Assembly (NCBI GenBank): GCA_963844575.1
Contig: CAWJOU010000005.1
Location: 2,108,001-2,172,000, forward strand
From: DASZUK01 sp963844575
GTDB taxonomy: Bacteria; Actinomycetota; Acidimicrobiia; Acidimicrobiales; RAAP-2
Length of the DNA: 64,000 bases
Direction of reading: 5' to 3'
This document shows positions 44,901 through 52,689 of the stretch, in pieces. Positions within the stretch are counted from its first letter, which is position 1. Every line of letters starts with the position of its first letter. The notes below the pieces were generated by a model that was given only the letters and a program-made list of their open reading frames with translations, did not search any database and was not told the origin of the DNA. The translations under genes were made by a program, and so were the position numbers.

Positions 44901-45543
44901 GGCCAGCCTGGCCGCGCAGGCGGTCAAGATCGTCGGGCTGCAGCAACGCATCACCGTCGACGAGCTCGTCGAGCTGTTGTGGGAGGACGCGGAGCCCGGC
45001 GTCGGCGCCCGCCGGCTGCGCAACGTGCTGTGGCGCATCCGGTCGTCCTGCGGCGAGCTGCTCCAGCGGGACGGCAACGTCGTCCACCTGGCTCCCGGCG
45101 CGGTGACGGACGTCGAGCGGTTCCGAGGCCAGGCCGAAAAGGCGCTCGACCCGGCGGCCAGCCCGACCGAGGCCGGTCGGAAGGCCCGGGTGGCGGCGGA
45201 CGGCTACCGCGGCGAGCTCCTGCCGGCCGATCGCTACGCCGACTGGGCGACGGGGACGAGGGAGTCGGTGGCTCGCACGTACCTCCGGCTGCTCGACCTG
45301 CTCGTCGACGAGGCCGTGGCCGAGGGGCGGGGCGGCGAGGCCGTCGACCTCCTGGGCTCCCTGGCCGCGGCCGACCCGTACGACGAGCGCCACTTCGTCC
45401 GCATGGCCGAGATCCACCTGGAGCTCGGCAACCGGGGCCGCGCCCTCGACGCCCTCGGCAAGGCCGAACGGGTCCTCGAGGATCTCGGCGTCGCCCCGTC
45501 GTCGCCGGTCGAGCACCTGCGGGAGCAGCTCGGCCGCTCCTGA
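41911..45543 (+). CDS. Large AAA-ATPase/TPR regulator with C-terminal SARP (winged helix + BTAD) module
   Basis: The product has 1210 residues from GTG 41911, with AAGGAG upstream. The N-terminal STAND/AAA ATPase has Walker A GESGVGKSS (35-43) and Walker B LLLTIDDCQ. The middle (about 350-870) is Ala-rich helical, TPR-like. The stretch about 880-970 is low-complexity linker. The C-terminus has a winged-helix DNA-binding part (about 976-1065, LLGGFEVRHRG, ITVDELVELLWEDAEPGVGARRLRNVLWRIR) and a BTAD domain (about 1075-1205). In classical SARPs the DNA-binding module is N-terminal; here it is last. It may control the adjacent polysaccharide cluster. Confidence 0.87.
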   Translation: MPDAGLIARGRELAHLDDLLWRARGGTGGVVGLHGESGVGKSSLIEAAIARAAEFRVVQIRGRSDPGSAATPADWPRPLADLASRLEIAGDTQLAAWAAGAAPSAPPPPKRAVVQAVAGTLQEMVVAAGGPLLLTIDDCQALPTWFVDAVGRAVAGHLSTDPVSVVLAWKDLPHVVPFHPVERDLPRHRLAGLTEGQAAQLLSTRFDRLPGPAVLAELVAGTGGNPLALVEVYGRLTADQIEGWQPLPDPLPVGSLVAEAFDVAAHLPTATRQALAVVAAARAPRETLLAVLDGVGIDPADLAPATDAGVLVERGPRVDFAHPLVRAAAFFCAPASVRRAARQVLSNELARQHAIESSAFHAAADADGPDDAVSRRLAQAAQAALERGDPEAAARYEERASRFATGDDAVVLHMATAAGLWITAGRRDRARRCVDVVGHHHVSDPVAGELAYQRARLVPETAGADVADQIAAAADGCVAGAPNRAVAMLVDAAAWKLLAGELLAAETVVQRAGALAASVSSQAEVLVGAMRAATLLAQGQDVEALAERSRISLLIGQTERFPSSPEVALVVGTSLIRQGMWRQAERWAHWVERCAAGSGDRALAAVPFLLRASIHLDEGRLADAGLAVDAGAALAEQRGSVAVAAWAWSVATQLHALTGDHRRGFRDCAKLFAVADPVARPARLRAMPALALLELVQGRVGPALAWVRTVEEDLAHLGGNPGGPSAGAALDVVTTEIAAPAAAVLLLARATVGPGRWTGAAHPPDGLPDANGDPSTDQLNDRGQLDDRGHARGGHARTAGWRHWLDGACCDDVDRSVDQLAAASDAFGDAPLVQARVDLCLGVRLADAGRTDEARARLDRVERRADEAGATGVAALARRELARLQPAVAEAATTDGTVDRAVVSGAAIDGMGVATAATVPPAPVATMAHDAADRDLGRFDVAASAVAAAASAPTVGPAAASSVGPVDGVPVPGAPEWELILLGGFEVRHRGRLIALPASLAAQAVKIVGLQQRITVDELVELLWEDAEPGVGARRLRNVLWRIRSSCGELLQRDGNVVHLAPGAVTDVERFRGQAEKALDPAASPTEAGRKARVAADGYRGELLPADRYADWATGTRESVARTYLRLLDLLVDEAVAEGRGGEAVDLLGSLAAADPYDERHFVRMAEIHLELGNRGRALDALGKAERVLEDLGVAPSSPVEHLREQLGRS

Positions 45544-45707
45544 CGCGGTCGGGGACCGGGGCGAAACCGGCGTGTAGGGAACCTCCGTCACGAGAGCAGT
45601 ATCCGGGGCCCGCGTCCCGCGAACGTCTCCGCCTGGCTCGGGGCCCAGCCGGCGGTCGCGTACGCCGGCGGGACGGTCCTGGGATGGGCCAATGGAATTG
45701 ATATGGC

Positions 45708-46649
45708 GTGCGAACGTTGATGGTCGCGGCCGCGGGCGGTCACGTGGAAGAGCTCTGGCGCCTCCGCCCACGTCTCGTCGGCCTGGGGGGCGACGTGACG
45801 TGGGTGACCGCGGACACGCCCCAGACCCGATCGCTGCTGGCCGGCGAGCAGCGGCTCTTCGCACCGCCGGCCCGGCCCCGAGACGTCGGCGCCACGCTGG
45901 CCAATCTCCGGCTGGCCCACCACATCCTCGCTCTGGACGACTGGACGGACGTCGTCAGCACCGGGCCACTGATGGCCGTCCCGTTCATGACGCTCGCCCG
46001 GACCAAGGGCATCCGCTGTCACTTCATCGAGAGCTCGTCGCGGGTCCTCGGGCCGTCGTTGACCGCCAAGATCCTCGAACGCACGCCCGGTGTCGTCTGC
46101 TACAGCCCGTACCCGTGGTGGGAGCGCCGGTCGTGGCGGTACCGCGGCTCCGTCCTCGACGGCTTCGCCCCCGCGCCGACGTCGACGCCGTCGCTGCGGC
46201 GGGCCGTCGTCACCGTCGGGACGAGCGGGTACGGCTTCCGGCGGCTCGTCCAGCGGCTGATCGACGTCCTGCCGGCCAGCTGCGAGGTGCTCTGGCAGAC
46301 CGGCGCCACCGACGTCACCGGCCTCGACATCGCCGCCCGGCGGTTCGTGCCGCGGACGGAGCTGGCGACGGCCATGCGCGACGCCGATCTCGTCGTCTCC
46401 CATGCCGGCGTCGGTTCGGCGCTCACCGCGATGTGCACCGGTCGGGCGCCGCTGCTCGTGCCCCGGCGCGCCGGGTACCACGAGCACGTCGACGACCACC
46501 AGCAGCAGATCGCCGACGAGCTCGAACGGCGAGGGTTGGCCCTGACCTGTGACCTCGGTGACGTCGAGCCGGACTTCCTCTGGAAAGCCGCGTCGGCCCG
46601 GGTGACGGTGGCCGAGCCGGTCCGGCCGTTCGCCCTCGACGGCGTCTGA
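45708..46649 (+). CDS. Glycosyltransferase, fused Alg14-Alg13 / PssD-PssE type (GT28-like)
   Basis: The product has 313 residues from GTG 45708. The N-terminal half starts VAAAGGHVEELWRLRPRL as in Alg14/PssD membrane-anchoring subunits. The C-terminal half has VTVGTSGYGFRRLV and SHAGVGSALTA as in the Alg13/PssE catalytic subunits and MurG. It probably transfers a sugar from a UDP-sugar to an undecaprenyl-linked acceptor at the inner membrane face. It is the first gene of the polysaccharide region, after a 164-bp gap with no other feature seen. Confidence 0.85.
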   Translation: MRTLMVAAAGGHVEELWRLRPRLVGLGGDVTWVTADTPQTRSLLAGEQRLFAPPARPRDVGATLANLRLAHHILALDDWTDVVSTGPLMAVPFMTLARTKGIRCHFIESSSRVLGPSLTAKILERTPGVVCYSPYPWWERRSWRYRGSVLDGFAPAPTSTPSLRRAVVTVGTSGYGFRRLVQRLIDVLPASCEVLWQTGATDVTGLDIAARRFVPRTELATAMRDADLVVSHAGVGSALTAMCTGRAPLLVPRRAGYHEHVDDHQQQIADELERRGLALTCDLGDVEPDFLWKAASARVTVAEPVRPFALDGV

Positions 46650-46667
46650 GGCGTCGTCAACGAGGCG

Positions 46668-47678
46668 TCAGGCGGGGGGTGGCGCGTCGTCGCCGGTGCC
46701 GCCGGCGGAGGCAGCATCGGCGACGACGCCGTGCCACTGCATCAGCCGGCGGGCCAGCTTGGCCGCGTCGACTTCCAGCCCGGTCCACCCGGCTCGGGCC
46801 GCGCCGCGCCCGACCGCCATGAGCGCCCGGGCGATCGGTTCGGCGAGGCGCGTCGGCCCGACGACGCCGACGGCCGCCCGCAGGGGGCCGGGCAGGTCGG
46901 CGACGAGCCGCTGCGGCGTGAACGGGCCGAGCCGGTCCGGGTGGGCCCGGTGGAGGGCGGCTCGTCCCTCGCCCTGCCGCCGGGCGTCGCGGAGGAAATC
47001 GGCGTCGGTGCGGTCGTGGAAGTGGCGGGCGACCAGGGACGGGTCGAGCCGGCCGACCAGGCCGGCGGCGCGCAGCCGGAGGCCGAGGTCCTGGTCGGCG
47101 TGGTAGTGGGCGGTGAACGCCGGCGACGACAAGCCGACGCGCAGGCAGTCGTCCCGGCCGATCGAGAGGTTGCCGGTCCACAGGACGTCGAGCACGTCGA
47201 CGTCGCGGCGACCGAGCGCGTCCAGGTGGGCGCCGTACTCGGCCGCGTAGAGGCGGGTGGCGACACCGGGACGCCGCCCGTCACGGCTTCGGCCCGGGCC
47301 GCCGTCGAGGGGATCGAGGGCGACCGGCATCGGACCGACGACGACCGAGCCGGGCCGGTCGCGGTGGGCGTCGACGTGGCCGGCGATCGTGCCGGGGGCC
47401 GGCAGGACGTCGTCGTCGAGCAGGACGACGACGTCGCGAGTGGCGATACGGACACCGGCGGCCAGGGCTCCGAGTTGGCCCTGGTGGGGTACCGTGACCG
47501 GGTGGAGCCGCGGTCGGGTGACGGCGAGGGACTCCAGGACGGCCACCGACCGCTCGTCCGGGCCGTCGACGACGACGACCAGCTCGGCGGCCGCCGGGTC
47601 GACCAGGACGGCGTCGACGAGCCGAGCGAGACGATCGGCCCGGCCGACGGTGGCGACGACGACGGACGCGCCGGTTTT
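46668..47678 (-). CDS. Family 2 glycosyltransferase (start unresolved)
   Basis: About 335 residues are supported. The GT-A fold is clear: ASVVVATVGRADRLARLVDAVL, VVVVDGPDE, the DxD-type LLDDDVLP and the acceptor region LWTGNLSIGRDD, with HYHADQDLGLRLRAAG. The conserved N-terminus begins near 47672. No ATG, GTG or TTG occurs in frame before it for well over 100 nt; only CTG 47750 is available. The end coordinate is therefore the edge of homology, not a start codon. It is head to head with the next gene with no space between. Likely adds a sugar to the exopolysaccharide repeat unit. Confidence 0.8.
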   Translation of the reverse strand, partial: KTGASVVVATVGRADRLARLVDAVLVDPAAAELVVVVDGPDERSVAVLESLAVTRPRLHPVTVPHQGQLGALAAGVRIATRDVVVLLDDDVLPAPGTIAGHVDAHRDRPGSVVVGPMPVALDPLDGGPGRSRDGRRPGVATRLYAAEYGAHLDALGRRDVDVLDVLWTGNLSIGRDDCLRVGLSSPAFTAHYHADQDLGLRLRAAGLVGRLDPSLVARHFHDRTDADFLRDARRQGEGRAALHRAHPDRLGPFTPQRLVADLPGPLRAAVGVVGPTRLAEPIARALMAVGRGAARAGWTGLEVDAAKLARRLMQWHGVVADAASAGGTGDDAPPPA

Positions 47679-47681
47679 CGG

Positions 47682-48653
47682 GTGCTCTTCGTCGCCTGGG
47701 GGGCGGTCGCCGGCCGCTCCGCCGAGCTGGCCGACGCGGTCGGCGGCCAGGCGGTCTGTTTCTTCCCGCCCGGCACCCGCCGGCCGCCGGTCCTCGTCCG
47801 CTGGGTGCTCTCGGCCGTCGCCACGACCGTCCGCATCTGGCGCGACCGGCCGGATGTCGTCGTCGTCACCAACCCGCCGCTCGTGGCCGGTCTCGTGGCC
47901 TGGGCGGTCGGTCGGGCCGTCCGGGCCCGGGTCGTGCTCGACAGCCACCCCGGCGGCTTCGGCGCCCAGGGTGATCGCGTCGCGGCCCGGGTCCAGGGGC
48001 TGCACCGCTGGCTGGCCCGCCGGGTCGACCGGTCGCTGGTGGCCGCGCCGGTCTGGGCCGACCTGGTCGAGTCGTGGGGGGGCCGGGCGCTCGTCGTCCA
48101 CGAGGCGCCCGGGTCGTGGCAGTCCACGCCGGCGGTCCGTCACCGGCGGCTCCAGGTGCTCTACGTCGGCCGGTTCGCGCCGGACGAGCCGTGGTCGGCC
48201 GTCGTCGAGGCCGCGGCGGCCCACCCGGAGCTCGACGTGCTCCTCACCGGCGACCCCGGCCGGGCTCACGTCGACCCCCACGAGCTGCCCGGCAACGTCC
48301 GCCTGGTCGGGTTCCTGACCACCGACCGGTACCGGGCCGCGGTCGCCGCGGCGGACGTCGTCGTCACGTTGACGACGGAGCCGGGGTCGGTCATGCGGGC
48401 GGCGTACGAGGCCGTGTGGGCTGGTCGGCCGGTCGTCGTCTCCGACTGGCCCGTCGCCCGGGCGGTGTTCCCGTTCGCGGTCCACGTCGCCAACGACGGG
48501 GCGGCGGTCGGCGACGGGCTCGACCTCGTCGGCCGGGAGTTCGATCGGTTGGCGGCCGATGCCGTCGCGGCCCGCGACCGGCAGGCGGCTCGCTGGGCCG
48601 AACAGCGCCGTGACCTGCGCCGGCAGCTCGGGGTCGACCCGGCGCCAGGCTGA
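47682..48653 (+). CDS. GT-B-type (GT4-like) glycosyltransferase
   Basis: The product has 323 residues from GTG 47682. The GT-B fold is suggested by the N-terminal LFVAWGAVAGRSAELADAV and VVVTNPPLVAG, the central LQVLYVGRFAPDEPWSAVVEAA and the C-terminal sugar-nucleotide site ADVVVTLTTEPGSVMRAAYEAVWAGRPVVVSD. The usual start (M-R-V-L-F) is replaced by TTT-CGG-GTG, so the natural ATG seems missing, matching the problem in the divergent neighbour. No ribosome binding site is visible. Confidence 0.8.
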   Translation: MLFVAWGAVAGRSAELADAVGGQAVCFFPPGTRRPPVLVRWVLSAVATTVRIWRDRPDVVVVTNPPLVAGLVAWAVGRAVRARVVLDSHPGGFGAQGDRVAARVQGLHRWLARRVDRSLVAAPVWADLVESWGGRALVVHEAPGSWQSTPAVRHRRLQVLYVGRFAPDEPWSAVVEAAAAHPELDVLLTGDPGRAHVDPHELPGNVRLVGFLTTDRYRAAVAAADVVVTLTTEPGSVMRAAYEAVWAGRPVVVSDWPVARAVFPFAVHVANDGAAVGDGLDLVGREFDRLAADAVAARDRQAARWAEQRRDLRRQLGVDPAPG

Positions 48654-48663
48654 CGGCCCGCCG

Positions 48664-48879
48664 TCACCGCACCGGGACGTCCTCGTCCCGGTGAACCTGC
48701 GCGGCCGCGCTGTCGACCGCGAGCGCCTGCGAGGCGGCGGTATCGAGGACGAACGCCGTGATCTGCTCCGCGTTGCGGACCGGCCCCTTCCGGCGAGTGG
48801 CGACGGCCTCGATCTCGCCGATGAACCGGCCGTCGGCCAGGTCGTCGGCGCGGAGGCGGAGGACGTACGAGATCACCAT
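48664..48879 (-). CDS. Small conserved actinobacterial protein, unknown function
   Basis: The product has 71 residues from ATG 48879, with TAGAGT exactly 6 nt upstream (leaderless promoter). The N-terminus MVISYVLRLRADDLADGRF and GEIEAVATRRKGPVRNAEQI resemble short actinobacterial proteins of unknown role. It converges on the glycosyltransferase gene and is divergent from the cyclase gene. Confidence 0.6.
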   Translation of the reverse strand: MVISYVLRLRADDLADGRFIGEIEAVATRRKGPVRNAEQITAFVLDTAASQALAVDSAAAQVHRDEDVPVR

Positions 48880-49005
48880 CTCGGCACTCTACGAAGGGCC
48901 CGTCCATCGACTGTCCGCCCGGAGCGAGCGGCCGTCGATGGACGCTCGTGGGACGCGGCGGCGATCGCGGTCGGTGACGCGGACGCTGGTGGGACCGCCT
49001 TTTCT

Positions 49006-49011
49006 TACCGT
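49006..49011 (+). promoter_or_regulatory. -10 element of a leaderless promoter for the GAF-PAS-GGDEF gene
   Basis: TACCGT lies 7 nt before GTG 49019. This is the best evidence for that start and for a promoter of the downstream exopolysaccharide operon. Confidence 0.5.
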
Positions 49012-49018
49012 GCTCCTC

Positions 49019-51049
49019 GTGAGCGACGACCAGCGCATTGCCGGCACACTCCGGCTCGCTGCGGACCTGTGCATCGGTATCGGCGCGTTCTTCGTGACGC
49101 CGGCCGGCGTGCAGACGTTCATCTCCCCGTTCATGACCCCCGACGACGGCGTCCGCCGGGTCGAGGGGTTGGCCGAGAGCTGCCTGCTGCATCCCGGGTC
49201 CCGGGGTCGGGCCATCTTCTGGAACGCCGAGGACGCCGACCAGGTGGGATCGGTCGACCGCTCGTTGGCCTGTGTCGTCGTCCCCGCGTGGGCCGGCGAG
49301 CACTGGACCGGACTGCTCGGCGTCGTCGACCTCTGGCTGCCCGAGCTCGACGACGAGCAACGGACCGGCCTGCTCGCCCTCGCCGCCAAGATCGCTGCCG
49401 TCACCCAGGACGGCGCGCCGGGCCGCGGGCCGGCACCGGCACCGGCGCCGACCGGCGGCCCTGTCGAGGCCGAGCCCGACGTCGACGACGGCCGCGGGCA
49501 TCTCGCCGGCTGGACGGCGCCGGCGTACCTGCCCGAAGAGGAGCCGGGGCCCGACGAGCCGGAACCGAGCGCCGCCGGGCCGATGGTCGCCGGAGCGACG
49601 GCGGTCGGACCGATGGCCGCCGCCATGCCGGCCGCGACTCGCCCCGTCGGGGCGCCGAGCTGGGTGGACGAGGGGACGGCCCGACCGGGTGGCGAGCTGC
49701 TGTCCGAGCCGTTCCTGGGCGAGGTGCTCGACAACCTGCCCGACGGGCTCGTCGTCACCCGTTCGGACGGGGCGATCGTGCTCGTCAACCAGACGTTCAC
49801 GACCCTGTCGGGCCTCGACGTCGACGACGTCCTCGGGGAGGACGTGGCGGCGATCATCTCGGACGCCGGTCGCCTGCCGGCGACGACGGGGCCGGGCTGG
49901 ATGGACGACGTCCTCGGTCGGCCCGAACCGGGGCAACGTGTCGTGATCGCCCAGCGATCGGGCGAACCGCTGGCCGCCGGGGCGAGCGGACGGCGGATCT
50001 CCAGCCGGTTCGCCGGCGACTGCTTCGTCACGCTGCTCCGGCCGGCGGTCGACGCGGCACCGGGCGGTTCGGCGACCACACCACGAACCGCTTCGGGCAC
50101 CGCGGCACCGGCCGGTTCGGCGACCGGGCCACCGATCGAGCCGGCCCGGGTGGCGGACGTCGGGGCCGCGGTACCGATCCAAGAGCTGCTCGACAACCTC
50201 GACATCGGCATCGTCTGCTGCGACGTCACCGGCACGGTCGTCCTGGCGAACCGGATGGCGCGCGAGCTGCAGGGGGTTCCGGCGGACCGGCCGATGGTCG
50301 GCCTGCCGTTCCCGGACACGACCGACCTGCGCAGCCCGCAGGGCGAGCTCGTGACCCGGGACGACCATCCGCTGTTCCGGGCGCTCCACCACGGCACGCC
50401 GGACGCGGCCCACTTCGTCCGCGGCAACGACGAGGGTGGCACGCACATCGCCATCTCGGCCCGGCCGGTGCTGGTCGGCGGGCGCACCGGGGCGATCGCG
50501 GTCCTCCGTGACGTCACGGCGGAGTGGGAGGAGCAGGTCAACCTGGCGCACCACGCGTTCCACGACCCGTTGACGGGGGCGGCGAACCGGTACCTGCTCA
50601 TCGAGACGCTGGTCCGGATGCTCCACGGCCTCAGCCGGCGTGGCGGTGCGGTGCTGCTCGCCTTCCTCGACCTCGACCAGTTCAAGCGGATCAACGACGA
50701 GCACGGCCACGAGATCGGCGACCAGGTGCTGACGGCGGTCGCCCGGCGTCTCCAGGGCGTAGTGCGGAGCGACGACATCGTCTCGCGGTTGGGCGGCGAC
50801 GAGTTCGTCGTGGCGCACGTCAGCCAGGAGCGGACACCGGACGGCGACGTCGTCGTGGCCCGGATCCGCAAGGCCCTCTCGGCGCCGTACCAGTTCGGCG
50901 GCCTGGTCGTCGACGTCGGCGTCTCGGTCGGCTGGGTGAGCACGCCGTCGAGCGAGGTGACGCCCGAGTACCTGCTCAGCCAGGCGGACGACAAGATGTA
51001 CCGCAACAAGCGCCAGCGCGCCGGCACGGGCCGCAGCCCGGGCTCGTGA
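49019..51049 (+). CDS. GAF-PAS-PAS-GGDEF diguanylate cyclase
   Basis: The product has 676 residues from GTG 49019; ATG 48938 would add 27 residues without homology. GAF domain about 1-135, Pro/Ala-rich linker to about 230, PAS about 235-300 (LDNLPDGLVVTRSDGAIVLVNQTF), linker, PAS about 390-500, GGDEF about 515-665 with DPLTGAANR and GGDEF at 592-596. An RxxD inhibitory site (RSDD) lies five residues before it. It makes c-di-GMP under product control. Its stop overlaps the Wzz-like gene start (GTGA), tying c-di-GMP synthesis to polysaccharide export. Confidence 0.9.
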   Translation: MSDDQRIAGTLRLAADLCIGIGAFFVTPAGVQTFISPFMTPDDGVRRVEGLAESCLLHPGSRGRAIFWNAEDADQVGSVDRSLACVVVPAWAGEHWTGLLGVVDLWLPELDDEQRTGLLALAAKIAAVTQDGAPGRGPAPAPAPTGGPVEAEPDVDDGRGHLAGWTAPAYLPEEEPGPDEPEPSAAGPMVAGATAVGPMAAAMPAATRPVGAPSWVDEGTARPGGELLSEPFLGEVLDNLPDGLVVTRSDGAIVLVNQTFTTLSGLDVDDVLGEDVAAIISDAGRLPATTGPGWMDDVLGRPEPGQRVVIAQRSGEPLAAGASGRRISSRFAGDCFVTLLRPAVDAAPGGSATTPRTASGTAAPAGSATGPPIEPARVADVGAAVPIQELLDNLDIGIVCCDVTGTVVLANRMARELQGVPADRPMVGLPFPDTTDLRSPQGELVTRDDHPLFRALHHGTPDAAHFVRGNDEGGTHIAISARPVLVGGRTGAIAVLRDVTAEWEEQVNLAHHAFHDPLTGAANRYLLIETLVRMLHGLSRRGGAVLLAFLDLDQFKRINDEHGHEIGDQVLTAVARRLQGVVRSDDIVSRLGGDEFVVAHVSQERTPDGDVVVARIRKALSAPYQFGGLVVDVGVSVGWVSTPSSEVTPEYLLSQADDKMYRNKRQRAGTGRSPGS

Positions 51050-52677
51050 GCGCCGGCCTCGTGGGCACTGGGTTGAACGGCACTGCGTTGGACGGCACTG
51101 GGTTGAACGGCACCGGGTTGGACGTTCTCGCGCCGAGCGGGGGCTGGATGCCGCGCCAGCCGCAGGCGGCGTGGACGGCCGGGGCTCGGCTGGCCGGTGA
51201 GGTGGCCGCCGCCCGAGCCGGGTCGACGACTTCGCTGGACGGGTCGGTCGACGCGCTGGCCCGGGCCAGCCTGCCGGTGTTGCGGGAGCTCGGCGTCGAC
51301 GCCGGGGTCGTCCGGTCCCGGTCGAACTGTCTCGTCGTCCGCAGCGTGCCGTCCCGCGGCGACGACGCGGCGTGCACGTGTGCGTTCGTCAACGGCTGGT
51401 TGGAGAGCCTGCCGTCGCTGGCCGGCGTCGCCCGGGGGGCGGTGGTCGAATCGACGTGCGTCGCCCGGGGCGGGGCGGCGTGCCTGTACGCGCTGATGTG
51501 GCAACCGTCGCCACCGGCGGACCCGACGGTGGCGGAGCCGCCGCCGCGACCGGCGCTGCCCCGGCACTGGACACTGCTGCCGTCGCCCCGCCCGGTCTCG
51601 CCGCCCGTCCCCGCCGGACTCGGCGCGGCGGCGCCCGGGTCGTGGCCGACGTTCGAGCGGCCGGACAACCGGCCCGCCGGCCGGGTGGCCCGGTCGGGGC
51701 CGCCGGACCGGCCGCCGAGCCGCCGGTGGGCCTGGGCCCGCCGCCGCGGCTGGATGCTCGTTCTCGGGCTGGTGGCCGGGGCGGCCGGCGGGTACGTGGC
51801 CGGCGCGCACCACACGACGAGCTACAGCGCGACGGCGACACTGGTCGTCCAGTCCGGCGCGTCGGTGGCCGGTCCGGGCAGTGCCAACGACGCGCAGACG
51901 CTGGCGGTGACGTACGCCGCGCTGCTCCCGCGCGACCAGGCGGTCGTCGACCGGGTGGCGAGCGATCTCGGCGTCCCGGCGGCGGCGGTCTCGCGCAGCC
52001 TGGGCGTCGAGGCGGAGTCGGGGACGGCGCTCCTGCAGGTCAAGTACACGGCACCGACCGCGGCGCGGGCGGTGACGGGGGCCGACGCGGTCGCCCGGGC
52101 GGTCTCGTCGCTGGAGCCGACCGGCCGGGCGATCGCCGGCGGCTCGGTGGCCGTCGTGTCCGTCGCCGGGACGGCGTCGCCGTCGGACCCGCTGTACCAC
52201 GACGCGCTGCCGCTCGGCGCCATCCTCGGGCTGCTCGTCGGGGCCGGCATGGTCCTCGTCGCCGAGCGGGTCGACCGGCGGGTGGACGATCCGGAGACGC
52301 TGGGCGAGGCGGCGTCGACGCACGCCAGCCCCCGACCGGGTGGGCTGTCGGCGACCGAGCTGGCCCGGGCGCTCGACGGAGAGGTCGGGAGTGGTCCGGT
52401 GGCCGTCGTGCCGATGCGTCCGGCCGAGGCGCCAGCCGCCAATCGCCTGGCCGACGAGCTGACCGCGGCGTGGCCGGACGGCCAGTCCGGCCCACCGGTC
52501 ACGGCTGGCCTACCGTTCGCGGTGGCGCCGGACGAGGTCGGCGCGGCGGTGGCCACGGTCCTGGTCGTCGGAGCCGGCGAGCGGCACCGGGCGGTCGTCG
52601 AGGCGGCCGACCGCCTGCGCCTGCAACGGCGCGGTCCGGTCTGGTCGGTGCTCGTGGCCCGCGGCCGGCGGCGGTGA
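51046..52677 (+). CDS. Wzz-like chain-length protein with N-terminal V4R-like sensor and degenerate kinase-like tail
   Basis: The product has 543 residues from GTG 51046. Residues 7-26 are tandem 5-residue units. Residues about 65-150 resemble a V4R ligand-binding domain, with CAFVNGWLESLP, VVESTCVARGGAAC and Cys at 110, 112 and 146. TM1 is at about 236-256 and TM2 at about 389-408. They bracket a Wzz-type periplasmic domain (YSATATLVVQSGASV). The cytoplasmic tail has the place of a BY-kinase but lacks the Walker A GKS and shows VAVVPMRPAEAPAANRLADE instead. It likely sets chain length without tyrosine kinase activity and may sense a ligand. Confidence 0.78.
   Translation: MSAGLVGTGLNGTALDGTGLNGTGLDVLAPSGGWMPRQPQAAWTAGARLAGEVAAARAGSTTSLDGSVDALARASLPVLRELGVDAGVVRSRSNCLVVRSVPSRGDDAACTCAFVNGWLESLPSLAGVARGAVVESTCVARGGAACLYALMWQPSPPADPTVAEPPPRPALPRHWTLLPSPRPVSPPVPAGLGAAAPGSWPTFERPDNRPAGRVARSGPPDRPPSRRWAWARRRGWMLVLGLVAGAAGGYVAGAHHTTSYSATATLVVQSGASVAGPGSANDAQTLAVTYAALLPRDQAVVDRVASDLGVPAAAVSRSLGVEAESGTALLQVKYTAPTAARAVTGADAVARAVSSLEPTGRAIAGGSVAVVSVAGTASPSDPLYHDALPLGAILGLLVGAGMVLVAERVDRRVDDPETLGEAASTHASPRPGGLSATELARALDGEVGSGPVAVVPMRPAEAPAANRLADELTAAWPDGQSGPPVTAGLPFAVAPDEVGAAVATVLVVGAGERHRAVVEAADRLRLQRRGPVWSVLVARGRRR
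51064..51123 (+). repeat. Four tandem 15-bp repeats at the start of the Wzz-like gene
   Basis: Units at 51064-51078, 51079-51093, 51094-51108 and 51109-51123 share GGCACygsGTTGrAC and encode GT(G/A)L(N/D) pentapeptides. The repeat is in frame, so slippage would change only the length of the N-terminal tail. Confidence 0.85.
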
Positions 52678-52689
52678 GCCAGTCGCCCG

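Noticed and set aside
41572..45864. A 1430-codon open frame on the minus strand opposite the large regulator gene
   Set aside because: It is a by-product of G/C-ending codons in the true plus-strand gene. Its translation is Arg/Gly/Asp-rich without domains, whereas the plus strand shows Walker motifs and a SARP module.
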